Of a stretch of 10,438 bases of DNA, positions 1-6,440 are shown piece by piece. Source of the stretch: Solirubrobacterales bacterium (GTDB lineage Bacteria > Actinomycetota > Thermoleophilia > Solirubrobacterales > Solirubrobacteraceae); the NCBI GenBank assembly GCA_025964075.1, contig JAOPZQ010000027.1, positions 1 to 10,438 of the forward strand. Reading direction: 5' to 3'. The notes below the pieces were generated by a model, which saw nothing but the letters and a program-made list of their open reading frames with translations, searched no databases and was not told where the DNA came from. A program made the position numbers and the translations under genes. Within the stretch, counting starts at the first letter, position 1, and every line of letters begins with the position of its first letter.

Positions 1-1560
1 GCGGCGTCGGCGGCGGTGTTCTCCGTCATCGCCCGGGAGGTCGGTCAGATCCTGGGCTTGCCGCTGGTCCAGGTGTGGCGCTTCGAGTCCGACGGGACGG
101 CGACCGTGGCCGGCGCCTGGAACGAGCGTGCGCAGCCGTTCAAGGCCGGCAGCCGCTGGTCCCTCGACGGCTCGCTCGCGGGACTGGTCCAGGAGACCGG
201 CCGCCCCGCGAGAATCGACGACGTGGCGGACGTCCCCGGCCCGATCGCCGACGCCGCGCGCGAAGCCGGGATCCGCTCCGTCGCCAGCGCCCCGATCATC
301 GTCGACGGCGAGATATGGGGCCTGATGGCGGCCGGCCCGAAAGACGGTGCGCCGCTGCCCGACCACATCGAGGACCGGCTCGCCGAGTTCACCGAGCTGG
401 TCGTGACGGCGATCTCGAACACCGCGAGCCGAGAGCAGCTTGCCCGAGTCGCGGACGAGCAGGCAGCGCTGCGCCGGGTGGCGACGCTGGTCGCCCGCGA
501 GTCGCCTGCCGCGCAGGTCTTCGCGGCGGTCGCCGAGGAGGTGGGGCGCCTCCTGGGCGTCGAGGACTCGTCGATGATCCGCTACGAGGACGACGGGACC
601 GTCACCGCCGTCGCGAATTGGAGCGAACGTGTCGCCTCGATCCCGGTCGGCACCCGTGTGTCGTCGGGGGGCGAGAACGTCACCTCGCTCGTGCTTCGAA
701 CCGGGCAGCCAGCCCGCATCGACGACTACGCGAGGGCCACCGGCGCGCTCGGGGACTATGTGCGCGAACTGGGCGTTCGCTCGGCGGTCGGCTGCCCGAT
801 CGTCGTCGAAGGACGGCTCTGGGGCACCATGATCGCCGCGTCGTGGCAGGCCGAGCGGATGCCGGCCGACACGGAGTCGCGGATCGGCGAGTTCACGGAG
901 CTGGTCGCCACCGCGATCGCCAACCTCCAGGCGCGGTCGGACCTCGCGGCGTCCCGCGCGCGGATCATGGAGGCGACCGACGAGGAGCGCCGGCGGGTGG
1001 TCCGCGATCTGCACGACGGAGCGCAGCAGCGCCTGGTCAACACGGTCATCACGCTTCAGATGGCACGCCGGGCGCTCGCGACAGGGGAGCAGACCATCCC
1101 TGCGCTCGTGACCGAGGCGCTCGAGGAGGCCGAGCAGGCGACGGCAGAGCTGCGCGAGCTCTCCCGCGGCATCCTCCCAGCGGCCCTGACCCAGGGTGGA
1201 CTGCGCGAAGGAGTGAACGTGCTGGCTTCGCGTGCGCCGGTGCCGGTCGACATCGACGTGCCGGTGGGCCGGCTCCCCGCCGCGGTCGAGGCGACCGCCT
1301 ATTTCGTCGTCGCGGAGGCGCTGACCAACGTCGCGAAGCACTCTCGCGCCGGACGCGCCGTCGTCACGGCGCGCTCCACGGATGGCACGCTTCAAGTCCA
1401 GGTCCGCGACGACGGCATCGGAGGCGTCCAGCCGGGCGGAAGCGGTCTCCTGGGGCTCGCGGACCGACTCGCCGTCCTCGACGGCCGGCTCCGGGTCGAG
1501 AGCCCAGACGACGGCGGCACCCTCGTCGTGGCCGACATCCCCCTTCCCGCCCAGCGCTAG
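1..1560 (+). CDS. Tandem-GAF sensor histidine kinase, NarL/DegS type (5' end outside window)
   Basis: Predicted cytoplasmic sensor kinase that autophosphorylates on His and passes phosphate to a response regulator. The frame is open to base 1 and the first codons (AASAAVFSVIAREVG) already align with the inside of a GAF domain, so the GTG at 16 is not the true start. In visible-frame numbering, GAF 1 spans about 1-140 and GAF 2 about 155-310; they resemble each other (WNERA/WSERV, GQPARIDD/GRPARIDD, EFTELV near both ends). Next come a HisKA_3 dimerisation helix with the phospho-acceptor motif DLHDGAQQRL (His338) and a HATPase_c domain with N-box EALTNVAKH (about 439-447), G1 box DDGIGG (470-475) and G2 box GSGLLGLADR. 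No membrane segment is visible, so the GAF domains probably bind a small ligand or sense redox. No response regulator follows; a partner could lie upstream. Family call is firm, ligand unknown. Confidence 0.93.
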   Translation, partial: AASAAVFSVIAREVGQILGLPLVQVWRFESDGTATVAGAWNERAQPFKAGSRWSLDGSLAGLVQETGRPARIDDVADVPGPIADAAREAGIRSVASAPIIVDGEIWGLMAAGPKDGAPLPDHIEDRLAEFTELVVTAISNTASREQLARVADEQAALRRVATLVARESPAAQVFAAVAEEVGRLLGVEDSSMIRYEDDGTVTAVANWSERVASIPVGTRVSSGGENVTSLVLRTGQPARIDDYARATGALGDYVRELGVRSAVGCPIVVEGRLWGTMIAASWQAERMPADTESRIGEFTELVATAIANLQARSDLAASRARIMEATDEERRRVVRDLHDGAQQRLVNTVITLQMARRALATGEQTIPALVTEALEEAEQATAELRELSRGILPAALTQGGLREGVNVLASRAPVPVDIDVPVGRLPAAVEATAYFVVAEALTNVAKHSRAGRAVVTARSTDGTLQVQVRDDGIGGVQPGGSGLLGLADRLAVLDGRLRVESPDDGGTLVVADIPLPAQR

Positions 1561-1587
1561 CTTCCGGAGCGATCGGGACCTACACCG

Positions 1588-1604
1588 CGCGGGCGACGCC
1601 CGCG
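1588..1604 (+). terminator. Short GC hairpin after the histidine kinase, possible terminator
   Basis: Perfect 7-bp inverted repeat CGCGGGC / GCCCGCG with a GAC loop, 27 bases after the kinase stop codon and 57 bases before the next start. It has no following T-run. It could be a U-less terminator or attenuator, or chance in this GC-rich DNA. Confidence 0.3.
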
Positions 1605-1661
1605 AAACCGGCCGCCGCTTTGAACGCGCCGATCCTGTCCTACCCCCCATGGGACAAGACG

Positions 1662-2519
1662 ATGAGCAGCATCGGCCAACTCCCCGCGCGCCATCCGGGC
1701 GCCTCCACGGTCGGCACCGCCCTGCTCCGGCCGTGGGTACAGGTCCTCCTCGTCGGCGGCGTGCTGTGGCTGGGGCTGACCTGGGCGACGCTCGCCAGCA
1801 GGAACTTCCATCTCGTGCCAAGCGTGATCGTGCTGGGTGCCTTCCTTGGCCCCGTCGCGTTCGTCGCCTATGTGTACGAGCGCGCGCGCGAGGTCCCGCT
1901 GCCGATGCTGCTGTGGTGCTTCATCGTGGGCGGCGTCGTCGGCGTGACCGCGGCGAGCGTTCTCGAGTACCGCACGCTGATGGACCTCGGCACGCTGCCC
2001 ACCATCGCGATCGGACTGATCGAGGAGAGCTGCAAGCTCGTGGTCCCCGTCGCGATCTTCATGGTCGGCCGCTACCGACGCGAGGCCGACGGACTGCTCT
2101 TCGGCGTCGCGTCCGGGCTCGGCTTCGCCGCGTTCGAGTCAATGGGATATGGGCTCACCGCTCTGTTCCTCTCGCACGGTCACATCGGCGCGGTGGAGAA
2201 GCTGCTGTTCGTGCGCGGGGCGCTGTCACCGGCCGGTCACGGCGCATGGACCGGCTTGATCTGCGCGATGTTGTGGCGCTCGCGGGTGCGCCCCACGCCA
2301 GCGGCCAAGGCGCTCGCCGTGGCCACGTTCATCGCTGCGGCGACGCTCCACGCCATATGGGACTCCGCCAGCCACAATTGGGTCCAGGCCGCCGTCGCGC
2401 TCGTAAGCCTTTCGCTCCTCTTCTGGCGCATCGACGCGTCCGGCCGCGAACGGCCCGAGCAGCGAGGGGTCGCCCCGGTCCCGTGGACACGCGCCAACCG
2501 CGGCCACGTCGAGGTGTAG
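1662..2519 (+). CDS. PrsW-family intramembrane metalloprotease
   Basis: 285-aa polytopic membrane protein of the PrsW family (CPBP-like membrane-embedded proteases; in Bacillus PrsW performs site-1 cleavage of the anti-sigma factor RsiW). The family signature is complete: EESCK (Glu121, Glu122, Lys125), FAAFE (Phe155, Glu159), His193 in AGHGAWTG, and HAIWD (His230, Asp234), each in or beside a hydrophobic helix. About seven to eight membrane segments can be seen, for example 26-43, 50-72, 82-100, 112-136, 144-170, 190-205, 215-232 and 240-255. The start is ATG at 1662, with GGGA seven bases upstream; the frame is open further upstream but that part is an out-of-frame reading of the kinase gene. 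The tail (256-285) is polar. No sigma/anti-sigma pair is in view, so the substrate is unknown; bacteriocin-type or regulatory roles are alternatives. Confidence 0.88.
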   Translation: MSSIGQLPARHPGASTVGTALLRPWVQVLLVGGVLWLGLTWATLASRNFHLVPSVIVLGAFLGPVAFVAYVYERAREVPLPMLLWCFIVGGVVGVTAASVLEYRTLMDLGTLPTIAIGLIEESCKLVVPVAIFMVGRYRREADGLLFGVASGLGFAAFESMGYGLTALFLSHGHIGAVEKLLFVRGALSPAGHGAWTGLICAMLWRSRVRPTPAAKALAVATFIAAATLHAIWDSASHNWVQAAVALVSLSLLFWRIDASGRERPEQRGVAPVPWTRANRGHVEV

Positions 2520-2607
2520 GCGGGGGCCTGGGAGTGCGAGGCCGTGCGAGCCGCGCGACCACGACGCGCTCCGCGCCACGGAAGAGGACACTGCCTGGCG
2601 AGCCGCC

Positions 2608-3852
2608 GTGTCCGGGCACCCAGGAGGCAAAGGATCGAGCACGAGCGCCGACGAGCGCGCGCTGGCCCTTGTCGACGAGTTCGGGTCCCAGCTCGCGCGG
2701 ATGTCGGCCGCGGGGCCGAAGATCGTGGAGTTCCTTGCCATGACCCCGCTCCCGGGGCCGCCTCCCGCCGAGCGGGAGGCGATCCCGCTGCGTCGTCTAC
2801 GGCGGGTCATCGAGGACGAGCTGGACGCCCGCCTCGGCGAGGCGTTCGCCGACGTCGAGGAGCGGCCGCTGGCCGTCGCATCGCTGGGGCAGGTCCATCG
2901 CGCGCGCACGCGCGACGGGGTCGACGTTGCCATCAAGGTCCAGCACCCCGGCGTCGCCGAGGCGATCGAGAGGGACCTGCGCAACGTCGGCCTCGTCGCA
3001 CCGCTCCTCGGTCGGCTCGCGCCGGGGCTGGACGCCGGCGCGGTGCTCGCCGAGCTCCGTGAGCGGCTCTCCGAGGAGCTCGACTACGAGGTCGAGGCGC
3101 AGCACCACCGGCGGGTGGAGCGTCTGCTCAGGGGCCATCCGCACGTGCGTGTGCCGCACGTGATGACAGACCTCTCGAGTCGCCGGATGCTCGTCACCGA
3201 GTACGTCGACGGACAGCGGCTCGACGACGTCTCGCGGCTCGATGAGGCCGAACGCGACCGCGTCGGCGAGATCGCGTTCCGCTTCTTCTTCGGGCTCGCC
3301 CGGCGGCGCGGGATCGTGGCCGGCGATCCCGCCGTCGAGAACCTCGTTCTCTGCCCCGATGGCCGGGTCTGCGTGCTGGACTTCGGGCTCATGCGCGACC
3401 TCGACGCGGACTATCTCGAGGGCGAGCGGGACCTGATGCGCGCGGTCGCCGAGCGCGACGCCGACGCGCTGCATGCAGGCCTGTCCGCTCTGGGCTACCT
3501 TCCCGAGCCCGAGCGGTTCGACCGCACCGCCCTGCTCGAGCACCTCCACACCGCGGGCGAGTGGTTCCTGGCACCCGGCGTTCGCCGACTCGACTCCGAA
3601 GACGTGCGCCGGACGCTGGAGCTGGGCTACCCGCCGCGGTCGCCGTGGTTCTCGCAGATGCGACGGCAGCGTCTGCCGCCCCCGACGCTGCTGCTTCGCC
3701 GCATGGAGGCAGTTGTCCTCGCGACGCTCGGTCAGCTGCGCGCCGCGGCGGACTGGGGGACGATCTCCGCGGAATACTGGGCGGGGAGCTCGCCGTCGAC
3801 GCCGCTCGGACGCGAGGAAGACGCGTTCCTCGACGGCCGGGGCGGCGCCTGA
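2608..3852 (+). CDS. Divergent ABC1/UbiB (AarF/ADCK) kinase-like protein
   Basis: 414-aa protein with the ABC1/UbiB atypical-kinase fold. Recognisable in order: Ala-rich loop AVASLGQVHRA (89-99), the VAIKVQHPGV lysine (Lys110), EELDYEVEA (156-164), TEYVDGQRL (197-205), a catalytic-loop equivalent GDPAVEN (Asp240, Asn245) and DFG (258-260). Family members act on isoprenoid-quinone or lipid metabolism at the membrane, often as ATPases. Two hallmarks are altered: the KxGQ motif near the N terminus reads KIVE (38-41), and the usual DPHPGN reads DPAVEN. Metal-binding Asp240, Asn245 and Asp258 are kept, so ATP binding remains plausible. The C-terminal 150 residues lack an obvious membrane helix. 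GTG at 2608 is the only start codon available before Met32; it has no convincing Shine-Dalgarno, so the start is uncertain. It lies 88 bases after the PrsW gene, possibly co-transcribed. Confidence 0.82.
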   Translation: MSGHPGGKGSSTSADERALALVDEFGSQLARMSAAGPKIVEFLAMTPLPGPPPAEREAIPLRRLRRVIEDELDARLGEAFADVEERPLAVASLGQVHRARTRDGVDVAIKVQHPGVAEAIERDLRNVGLVAPLLGRLAPGLDAGAVLAELRERLSEELDYEVEAQHHRRVERLLRGHPHVRVPHVMTDLSSRRMLVTEYVDGQRLDDVSRLDEAERDRVGEIAFRFFFGLARRRGIVAGDPAVENLVLCPDGRVCVLDFGLMRDLDADYLEGERDLMRAVAERDADALHAGLSALGYLPEPERFDRTALLEHLHTAGEWFLAPGVRRLDSEDVRRTLELGYPPRSPWFSQMRRQRLPPPTLLLRRMEAVVLATLGQLRAAADWGTISAEYWAGSSPSTPLGREEDAFLDGRGGA

Positions 3853-3879
3853 ACCAGCCGCGCTGCACGGCACGGTCTC

Positions 3880-4266
3880 CTAAGCTCCGACACCGTCAAC
3901 TGCCGCTGCCAGGCGCTCGTGGCGCTGCGCCCACGCGTCTTCCGTGCGGAAGCTCTCGGTCTGCCACATCGCCGATCGGATGCTGACGCGCCTGCCGTAT
4001 TTGCGCATGATCGCCGCGTGTCGGGGGAGCGCGACGAAACGACGAAGATCGTCTTCGCTTGCCCACACCGACAGCGACCCTCCCCGCTTCTTGGCGGGGT
4101 CCACGTACAAGAGCACGCCGATGGCGCCGGGCATCGCCCACCACGCTCGACTGAGCCCGACGCCGTCGCGGACGATGACCGGCAGGTCTCGGAGGCGGCG
4201 GGCCGTGAATTCGGTGAAGCTGACGATCACCGGTTCGTCGGTCCGTGGCACCGGTCCGGGAGTCAT
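3880..4266 (-). CDS. Small dimeric alpha/beta-barrel-like protein (spheroidene monooxygenase/ABM-like)
   Basis: 128-aa soluble protein. Not firmly assigned to a named family. Its pattern (a PGAIGVLLYVDP strand, then GGSLSVWASEDDLRRFVALPRHAAIMRKYG, then RSAMWQTES) matches the ferredoxin-like dimeric alpha/beta barrel fold seen in ABM monooxygenases and related proteins of unknown function: a beta strand with a small-residue turn, the SVW strand, an amphipathic 'F..p.H...m' helix and a last strand. The start is ATG at 4266, eight bases after the stop of the SRPBCC gene. Its Shine-Dalgarno GAGAGG (4271-4276, minus strand) overlaps that stop codon, so the two are probably translationally coupled. 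The long open frame further upstream is an out-of-frame reading of the SRPBCC gene. The gene is convergent with the UbiB-like gene, with a 27-base gap. Confidence 0.8.
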   Translation of the reverse strand: MTPGPVPRTDEPVIVSFTEFTARRLRDLPVIVRDGVGLSRAWWAMPGAIGVLLYVDPAKKRGGSLSVWASEDDLRRFVALPRHAAIMRKYGRRVSIRSAMWQTESFRTEDAWAQRHERLAAAVDGVGA

Positions 4267-4274
4267 CGGGCCTC

Positions 4275-4694
4275 TCACGAGGTGCGCCCGGCCTCTGCCT
4301 CGCAGAGGGCCCGTACGGCCTCGAGCTCGTCTTCGACCGTGGCCATCTGTTGCGCGATCGCGGTCTCCGTGGTGCCGTCCGGGAAGAAGAGCGTGAACAG
4401 GTACTCGCTCCCGTCGTGATTGTGGACGACGCGGGAGAACGCGCCACGGGTCGGGTCGGTCGCGCCCAGCAGGTCGACCGTCCCGTGTTCGGGTGAGACC
4501 CGGACTGTGATGCGTGCCTGCCCCTCGCGGGTGTCGATCAGCCAGTGATCGCCGTCGGGCTGGACGCCGCGAGCGAAGGCGGGCGCCCACTCGGGCAGGC
4601 GCTGCGGGTCGGCCACAAGCGCGAGGACGGCTGCCGGTGGCGCCGCGATCGAGATGCTGCGGGTTTCGGCGCGGTCCGTCTTTGTAGTATGCAT
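4275..4694 (-). CDS. SRPBCC/START-like (polyketide cyclase-like) protein
   Basis: 139-aa helix-grip protein. The N terminus RSISIAAPPAAVLALVADPQ followed by RLPEWAP is the classic start of the SRPBCC/polyketide cyclase_2 family ('i..Apa..Vw.lvaDp..lp.W'), and it ends in the long C-terminal helix TAIAQQMATVEDELEAVRAL that closes the hydrophobic cavity. Members bind or rearrange hydrophobic ligands (aromatic polyketides, lipids), or act as Hsp90-activator-like proteins; the ligand here is unknown. The ATG at 4694 has no Shine-Dalgarno. Instead a consensus-like promoter places the predicted transcript start on the ATG itself, implying a leaderless mRNA (see the promoter entry). It is followed eight bases later by the alpha/beta-barrel gene, forming a two-gene operon. 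Confidence 0.87.
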   Translation of the reverse strand: MHTTKTDRAETRSISIAAPPAAVLALVADPQRLPEWAPAFARGVQPDGDHWLIDTREGQARITVRVSPEHGTVDLLGATDPTRGAFSRVVHNHDGSEYLFTLFFPDGTTETAIAQQMATVEDELEAVRALCEAEAGRTS

Positions 4695-4729
4695 CTACAT
4701 ATCATCTGCATCTGCAGATGATATGTCAA
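4695..4729 (-). promoter_or_regulatory. Promoter of the SRPBCC operon, apparently leaderless
   Basis: On the minus strand TTGACA (4724-4729, a perfect -35) is followed after exactly 17 bases by GATGAT (4701-4706, 4 of 6 matches to TATAAT). Six further bases lead to the ATG at 4694, so transcription would begin at or within a base or two of the start codon. The stretch is strikingly AT-rich for this window. Confidence 0.72.
4697..4726. promoter_or_regulatory. 30-bp palindromic operator inside the SRPBCC promoter
   Basis: Perfect 14-base arms ACATATCATCTGCA and TGCAGATGATATGT separated by two bases (TC). The palindrome covers half of the -35 hexamer, the whole spacer and the -10 hexamer, so a protein bound here should block RNA polymerase. 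A second perfect dyad, CATCTGCAGATG (4709-4720), is nested three bases off the main centre, and CATCTGCA occurs twice in overlap (4703-4710 and 4709-4716). Size and symmetry suit a MarR, TetR or PadR-type dimer. The regulator is not identified; the TetR gene at 6441 is the only one in the window. Confidence 0.75.
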
Positions 4730-4789
4730 GGCGTAAGATATTGTCATCGGCCGAAGGCGCCGCACGCGCGGCTGCGCTGATCTCCCTCG

Positions 4790-5086
4790 CTACATGTCGT
4801 CCCGGGTCACGGCGACCGTGAGCCGCGGAGCGGCGGCGAGCACGTCGGGGAGGTCGGGGATCGCGCCGTCGCCGGCCCGCCACCGGCGGTACGCGGTGTC
4901 ATGCTCGAGGCTCTTCCAGGTCTCGATTGCGAGCAGGTGCGCCGGGTCGGCGTGGTCCTGGACGACGACGACCGACTCGCAGCCGTCGAACGCGCGCGTG
5001 TCGATGAGGATCCGCTCGACGATGACGAGGGCGTCCTCGACCCTGTCGGGCTTGACCCGGAGCTCGAGGATCGAGGTGATGGACAT
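4790..5086 (-). CDS. ABM-type (YgiN-like) antibiotic biosynthesis monooxygenase family protein
   Basis: 98-aa protein of the antibiotic biosynthesis monooxygenase (ABM) fold, a dimeric ferredoxin-like barrel. It shows ILELRVKPDRVEDALVIVERIL (6-27: strand plus helix), then FDGCESVVVVQDHADPAHLLAIETWKSLEHDTAYRRW (33-69), matching the family order 'pGc....v..d..dp..l...E.W.s.eah..h'. Known members oxidise quinols or aromatic polyketides without cofactor, and many are uncharacterised. The ATG at 5086 has GAAGGGA four bases upstream (5091-5097, minus strand). It heads the leftward group but is 95 bases from the SRPBCC gene, which has its own promoter. It is divergent from the mandelate-racemase-like gene, with an AT-rich patch (about 5118-5127) between them. 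Confidence 0.86.
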   Translation of the reverse strand: MSITSILELRVKPDRVEDALVIVERILIDTRAFDGCESVVVVQDHADPAHLLAIETWKSLEHDTAYRRWRAGDGAIPDLPDVLAAAPRLTVAVTRDDM

Positions 5087-5182
5087 AGGTTCCCTTCGTG
5101 GTCGATAGAGCGTCCCCAATTTATATGCCGTAGAGGACCGGGCCGATCGCGGTACCGTCCTGCTGAAGGAAGCCAAGCCTGC

Positions 5183-5190
5183 AAGGAGGG
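5183..5190 (+). promoter_or_regulatory. Strong Shine-Dalgarno for the mandelate racemase-like gene
   Basis: AAGGAGGG three bases before the ATG at 5194, the clearest ribosome binding site in the window. It settles the start even though the protein has about 15 more N-terminal residues than mandelate racemase. Confidence 0.8.
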
Positions 5191-5193
5191 CCG

Positions 5194-6333
5194 ATGACCG
5201 GTTCCGACGCTGCCTCTCGACCGACGTCGGCCCGCGCCGCGGACGCGCTGGTCGTGCGTGAAGTGACGGTGCGGTCGATCGTGGTGCCCTTCCGGCGGCC
5301 GCTGCGCACGAAGGTCGGGGACTTCTCGCAGTGGCCGCTGCTCCTGGTCGACGTCACGAGCGAGGAGGGCGTCACCGGCCGGGGCTATCTCGCTCCCTAT
5401 CTGCCCCGGGCCGCCGCCGCCCTGCTGCCGGTGCTGCGCGACCTCGGCGCCGAGTTGCGGGGGCGACCGGTCGCACCAGCCGCGGCGTTCGACGCGGCCC
5501 GCGGCTGGTTCAGCCTGGCCGGGTACCAGGGCCTGGCCCTGGCCGCCGTGGCCGGACTCGACATGGCGCTGTGGGACGCGCTGGCCCAGGCCGCCGGCCT
5601 GCCCCTGGCCCGTCTACTCGGCGGCACCTTGGAGCCGGTGCCGGCCTACAACAGCAACGGGCTGGGGTTGCTCCCGCCCGAAGCCCTCGCCGAGGAGGCG
5701 CTGGAGCTCCTCGCCGAGGGCGGCTTCACCGCGCTGAAGGTGCGCGTCGGGCGGGACTCACCCGCCGACGACGTAACCGCCGTGCGCCGGGTGCGGGAGG
5801 CCGTGGGCGATGCGGTCACCCTCGTCGCGGACTACAACCAGAGCCTCACCCTGGCCGAGGCGCTGCCGCGCTGCCGCGAGCTGGACGGCGAAGGCCTCGC
5901 CTGGATCGAAGAACCTCTCCGCTACGACGACCTCAGCGGCCACGCCCACCTCGCCCGCGACACCGCCACCCCGATCATGCTCGGGGAGAACTTCTACGGC
6001 CCACGCTCCATGCTCGACGCCATCCGCGCGCAGGCGTGCGACCTGGCGATGCCGGACCTGATGCGCATCGGCGGGGTCACCGGGTGGCTGCGGGCCGCTG
6101 CCCTGGCCGACGTCACCGGCACCCCGATGTCGTCGCACCTGTACCCGGAGGTGTCCGGTCACCTGCTGCGGGTCACCCCCACGGCTCATTGGCTGGAGTG
6201 GCAGGACTGGGCTCACCCGGTGCTGGCGCACCCGTTCGAGGTCCGCGACGGCCATCTGCACCTGCGCGACGTGCCCGGCAACGGGCTCGAGTGGGACGAG
6301 GACGCCGTCGCGCACCACCACGTCCAGCTCTAG
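5194..6333 (+). CDS. Mandelate racemase-like enolase-superfamily enzyme with KxR in place of KxK
   Basis: 379-aa enzyme of the mandelate racemase subgroup (capping domain about 20-145, TIM-like barrel about 150-360). These enzymes abstract a proton alpha to a carboxylate using a Mg2+-stabilised enolate. Compared from memory with Pseudomonas putida mandelate racemase, all Mg ligands are present (Asp213, Glu239, Glu265 for D195, E221, E247). So are the His-Asp dyad (His315, Asp288 for H297, D270), the general acid Glu335 (E317), Asn215 (N197), the carboxylate-binding Ser154 (S139) and Lys182 (K164). The catalytic lysine K166 is Arg184 (sequence LKVRVG). From K182 onward the offset is a constant +18, so there are no gaps. 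Stretches such as GVTGW, PMSSHL and TPTAHWLE are shared. It should act on a 2-hydroxy acid, but racemisation may be replaced by dehydration or one-sided chemistry. The gene is richer in GCC and CTG codons than its neighbours. Confidence 0.9.
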   Translation: MTGSDAASRPTSARAADALVVREVTVRSIVVPFRRPLRTKVGDFSQWPLLLVDVTSEEGVTGRGYLAPYLPRAAAALLPVLRDLGAELRGRPVAPAAAFDAARGWFSLAGYQGLALAAVAGLDMALWDALAQAAGLPLARLLGGTLEPVPAYNSNGLGLLPPEALAEEALELLAEGGFTALKVRVGRDSPADDVTAVRRVREAVGDAVTLVADYNQSLTLAEALPRCRELDGEGLAWIEEPLRYDDLSGHAHLARDTATPIMLGENFYGPRSMLDAIRAQACDLAMPDLMRIGGVTGWLRAAALADVTGTPMSSHLYPEVSGHLLRVTPTAHWLEWQDWAHPVLAHPFEVRDGHLHLRDVPGNGLEWDEDAVAHHHVQL

Positions 6334-6397
6334 GACGGCTGCCGACGGTCGGCTTCCAGCGCAAACCTGCTGCTCTCCTCGGGGCCGAGCAGGGCCT

Positions 6398-6423
6398 TCA
6401 TCCATACAGCCGCGTACGGATGA
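6398..6423. promoter_or_regulatory. Imperfect 26-bp palindrome upstream of tetR, candidate operator
   Basis: Arms TCATCCATAC (6398-6407) and GTACGGATGA (6414-6423) pair with one mismatch across a 6-base spacer AGCCGC. The site ends 17 bases before the TetR start codon. Position and size fit autorepression by the downstream TetR protein. An overlapping TACAGCC (6405-6411) / GGCTGTA (6430-6436) inverted repeat is also present. Confidence 0.5.
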
Positions 6424-6427
6424 CGGC

Positions 6428-6433
6428 TAGGCT
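6428..6433 (+). promoter_or_regulatory. Possible -10 element of tetR
   Basis: TAGGCT fits the TANNNT pattern usual in Actinobacteria and lies seven bases before the ATG at 6441, which would again give a leaderless or nearly leaderless mRNA. The matching -35 position (about 6405-6410, TACAGC) is poor and falls in the palindrome. Confidence 0.35.
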
Positions 6434-6440
6434 GTAGGGG

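Noticed and set aside
75..1661. Open frame running through the histidine kinase gene in frame with the PrsW gene
   Set aside because: The translation is Arg/Pro/Gly-rich without domains and lies out of frame with the clear GAF-kinase protein; only the part from 1662 is real.
2534..2549. Direct repeat GTGCGAG between the PrsW and UbiB-like genes
   Set aside because: Two 7-base copies only, with no further structure.
2622..2627. AGGAGG shortly after the UbiB-like GTG start
   Set aside because: No start codon lies at a suitable distance downstream in the coding frame; it simply encodes part of PGGKG.
2797..3873. 358-codon minus-strand open frame opposite the UbiB-like gene
   Set aside because: Antisense shadow; the plus strand carries recognisable kinase-fold motifs.
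5134..5161. Inverted AGGAC / GTCCT in the divergent region before the racemase-like gene
   Set aside because: Five-base arms 18 bases apart are expected by chance in such GC-rich DNA.
5758..6405. Minus-strand open frame opposite the mandelate racemase-like gene
   Set aside because: Antisense reading of high-GC codons; the sense strand has all active-site motifs.
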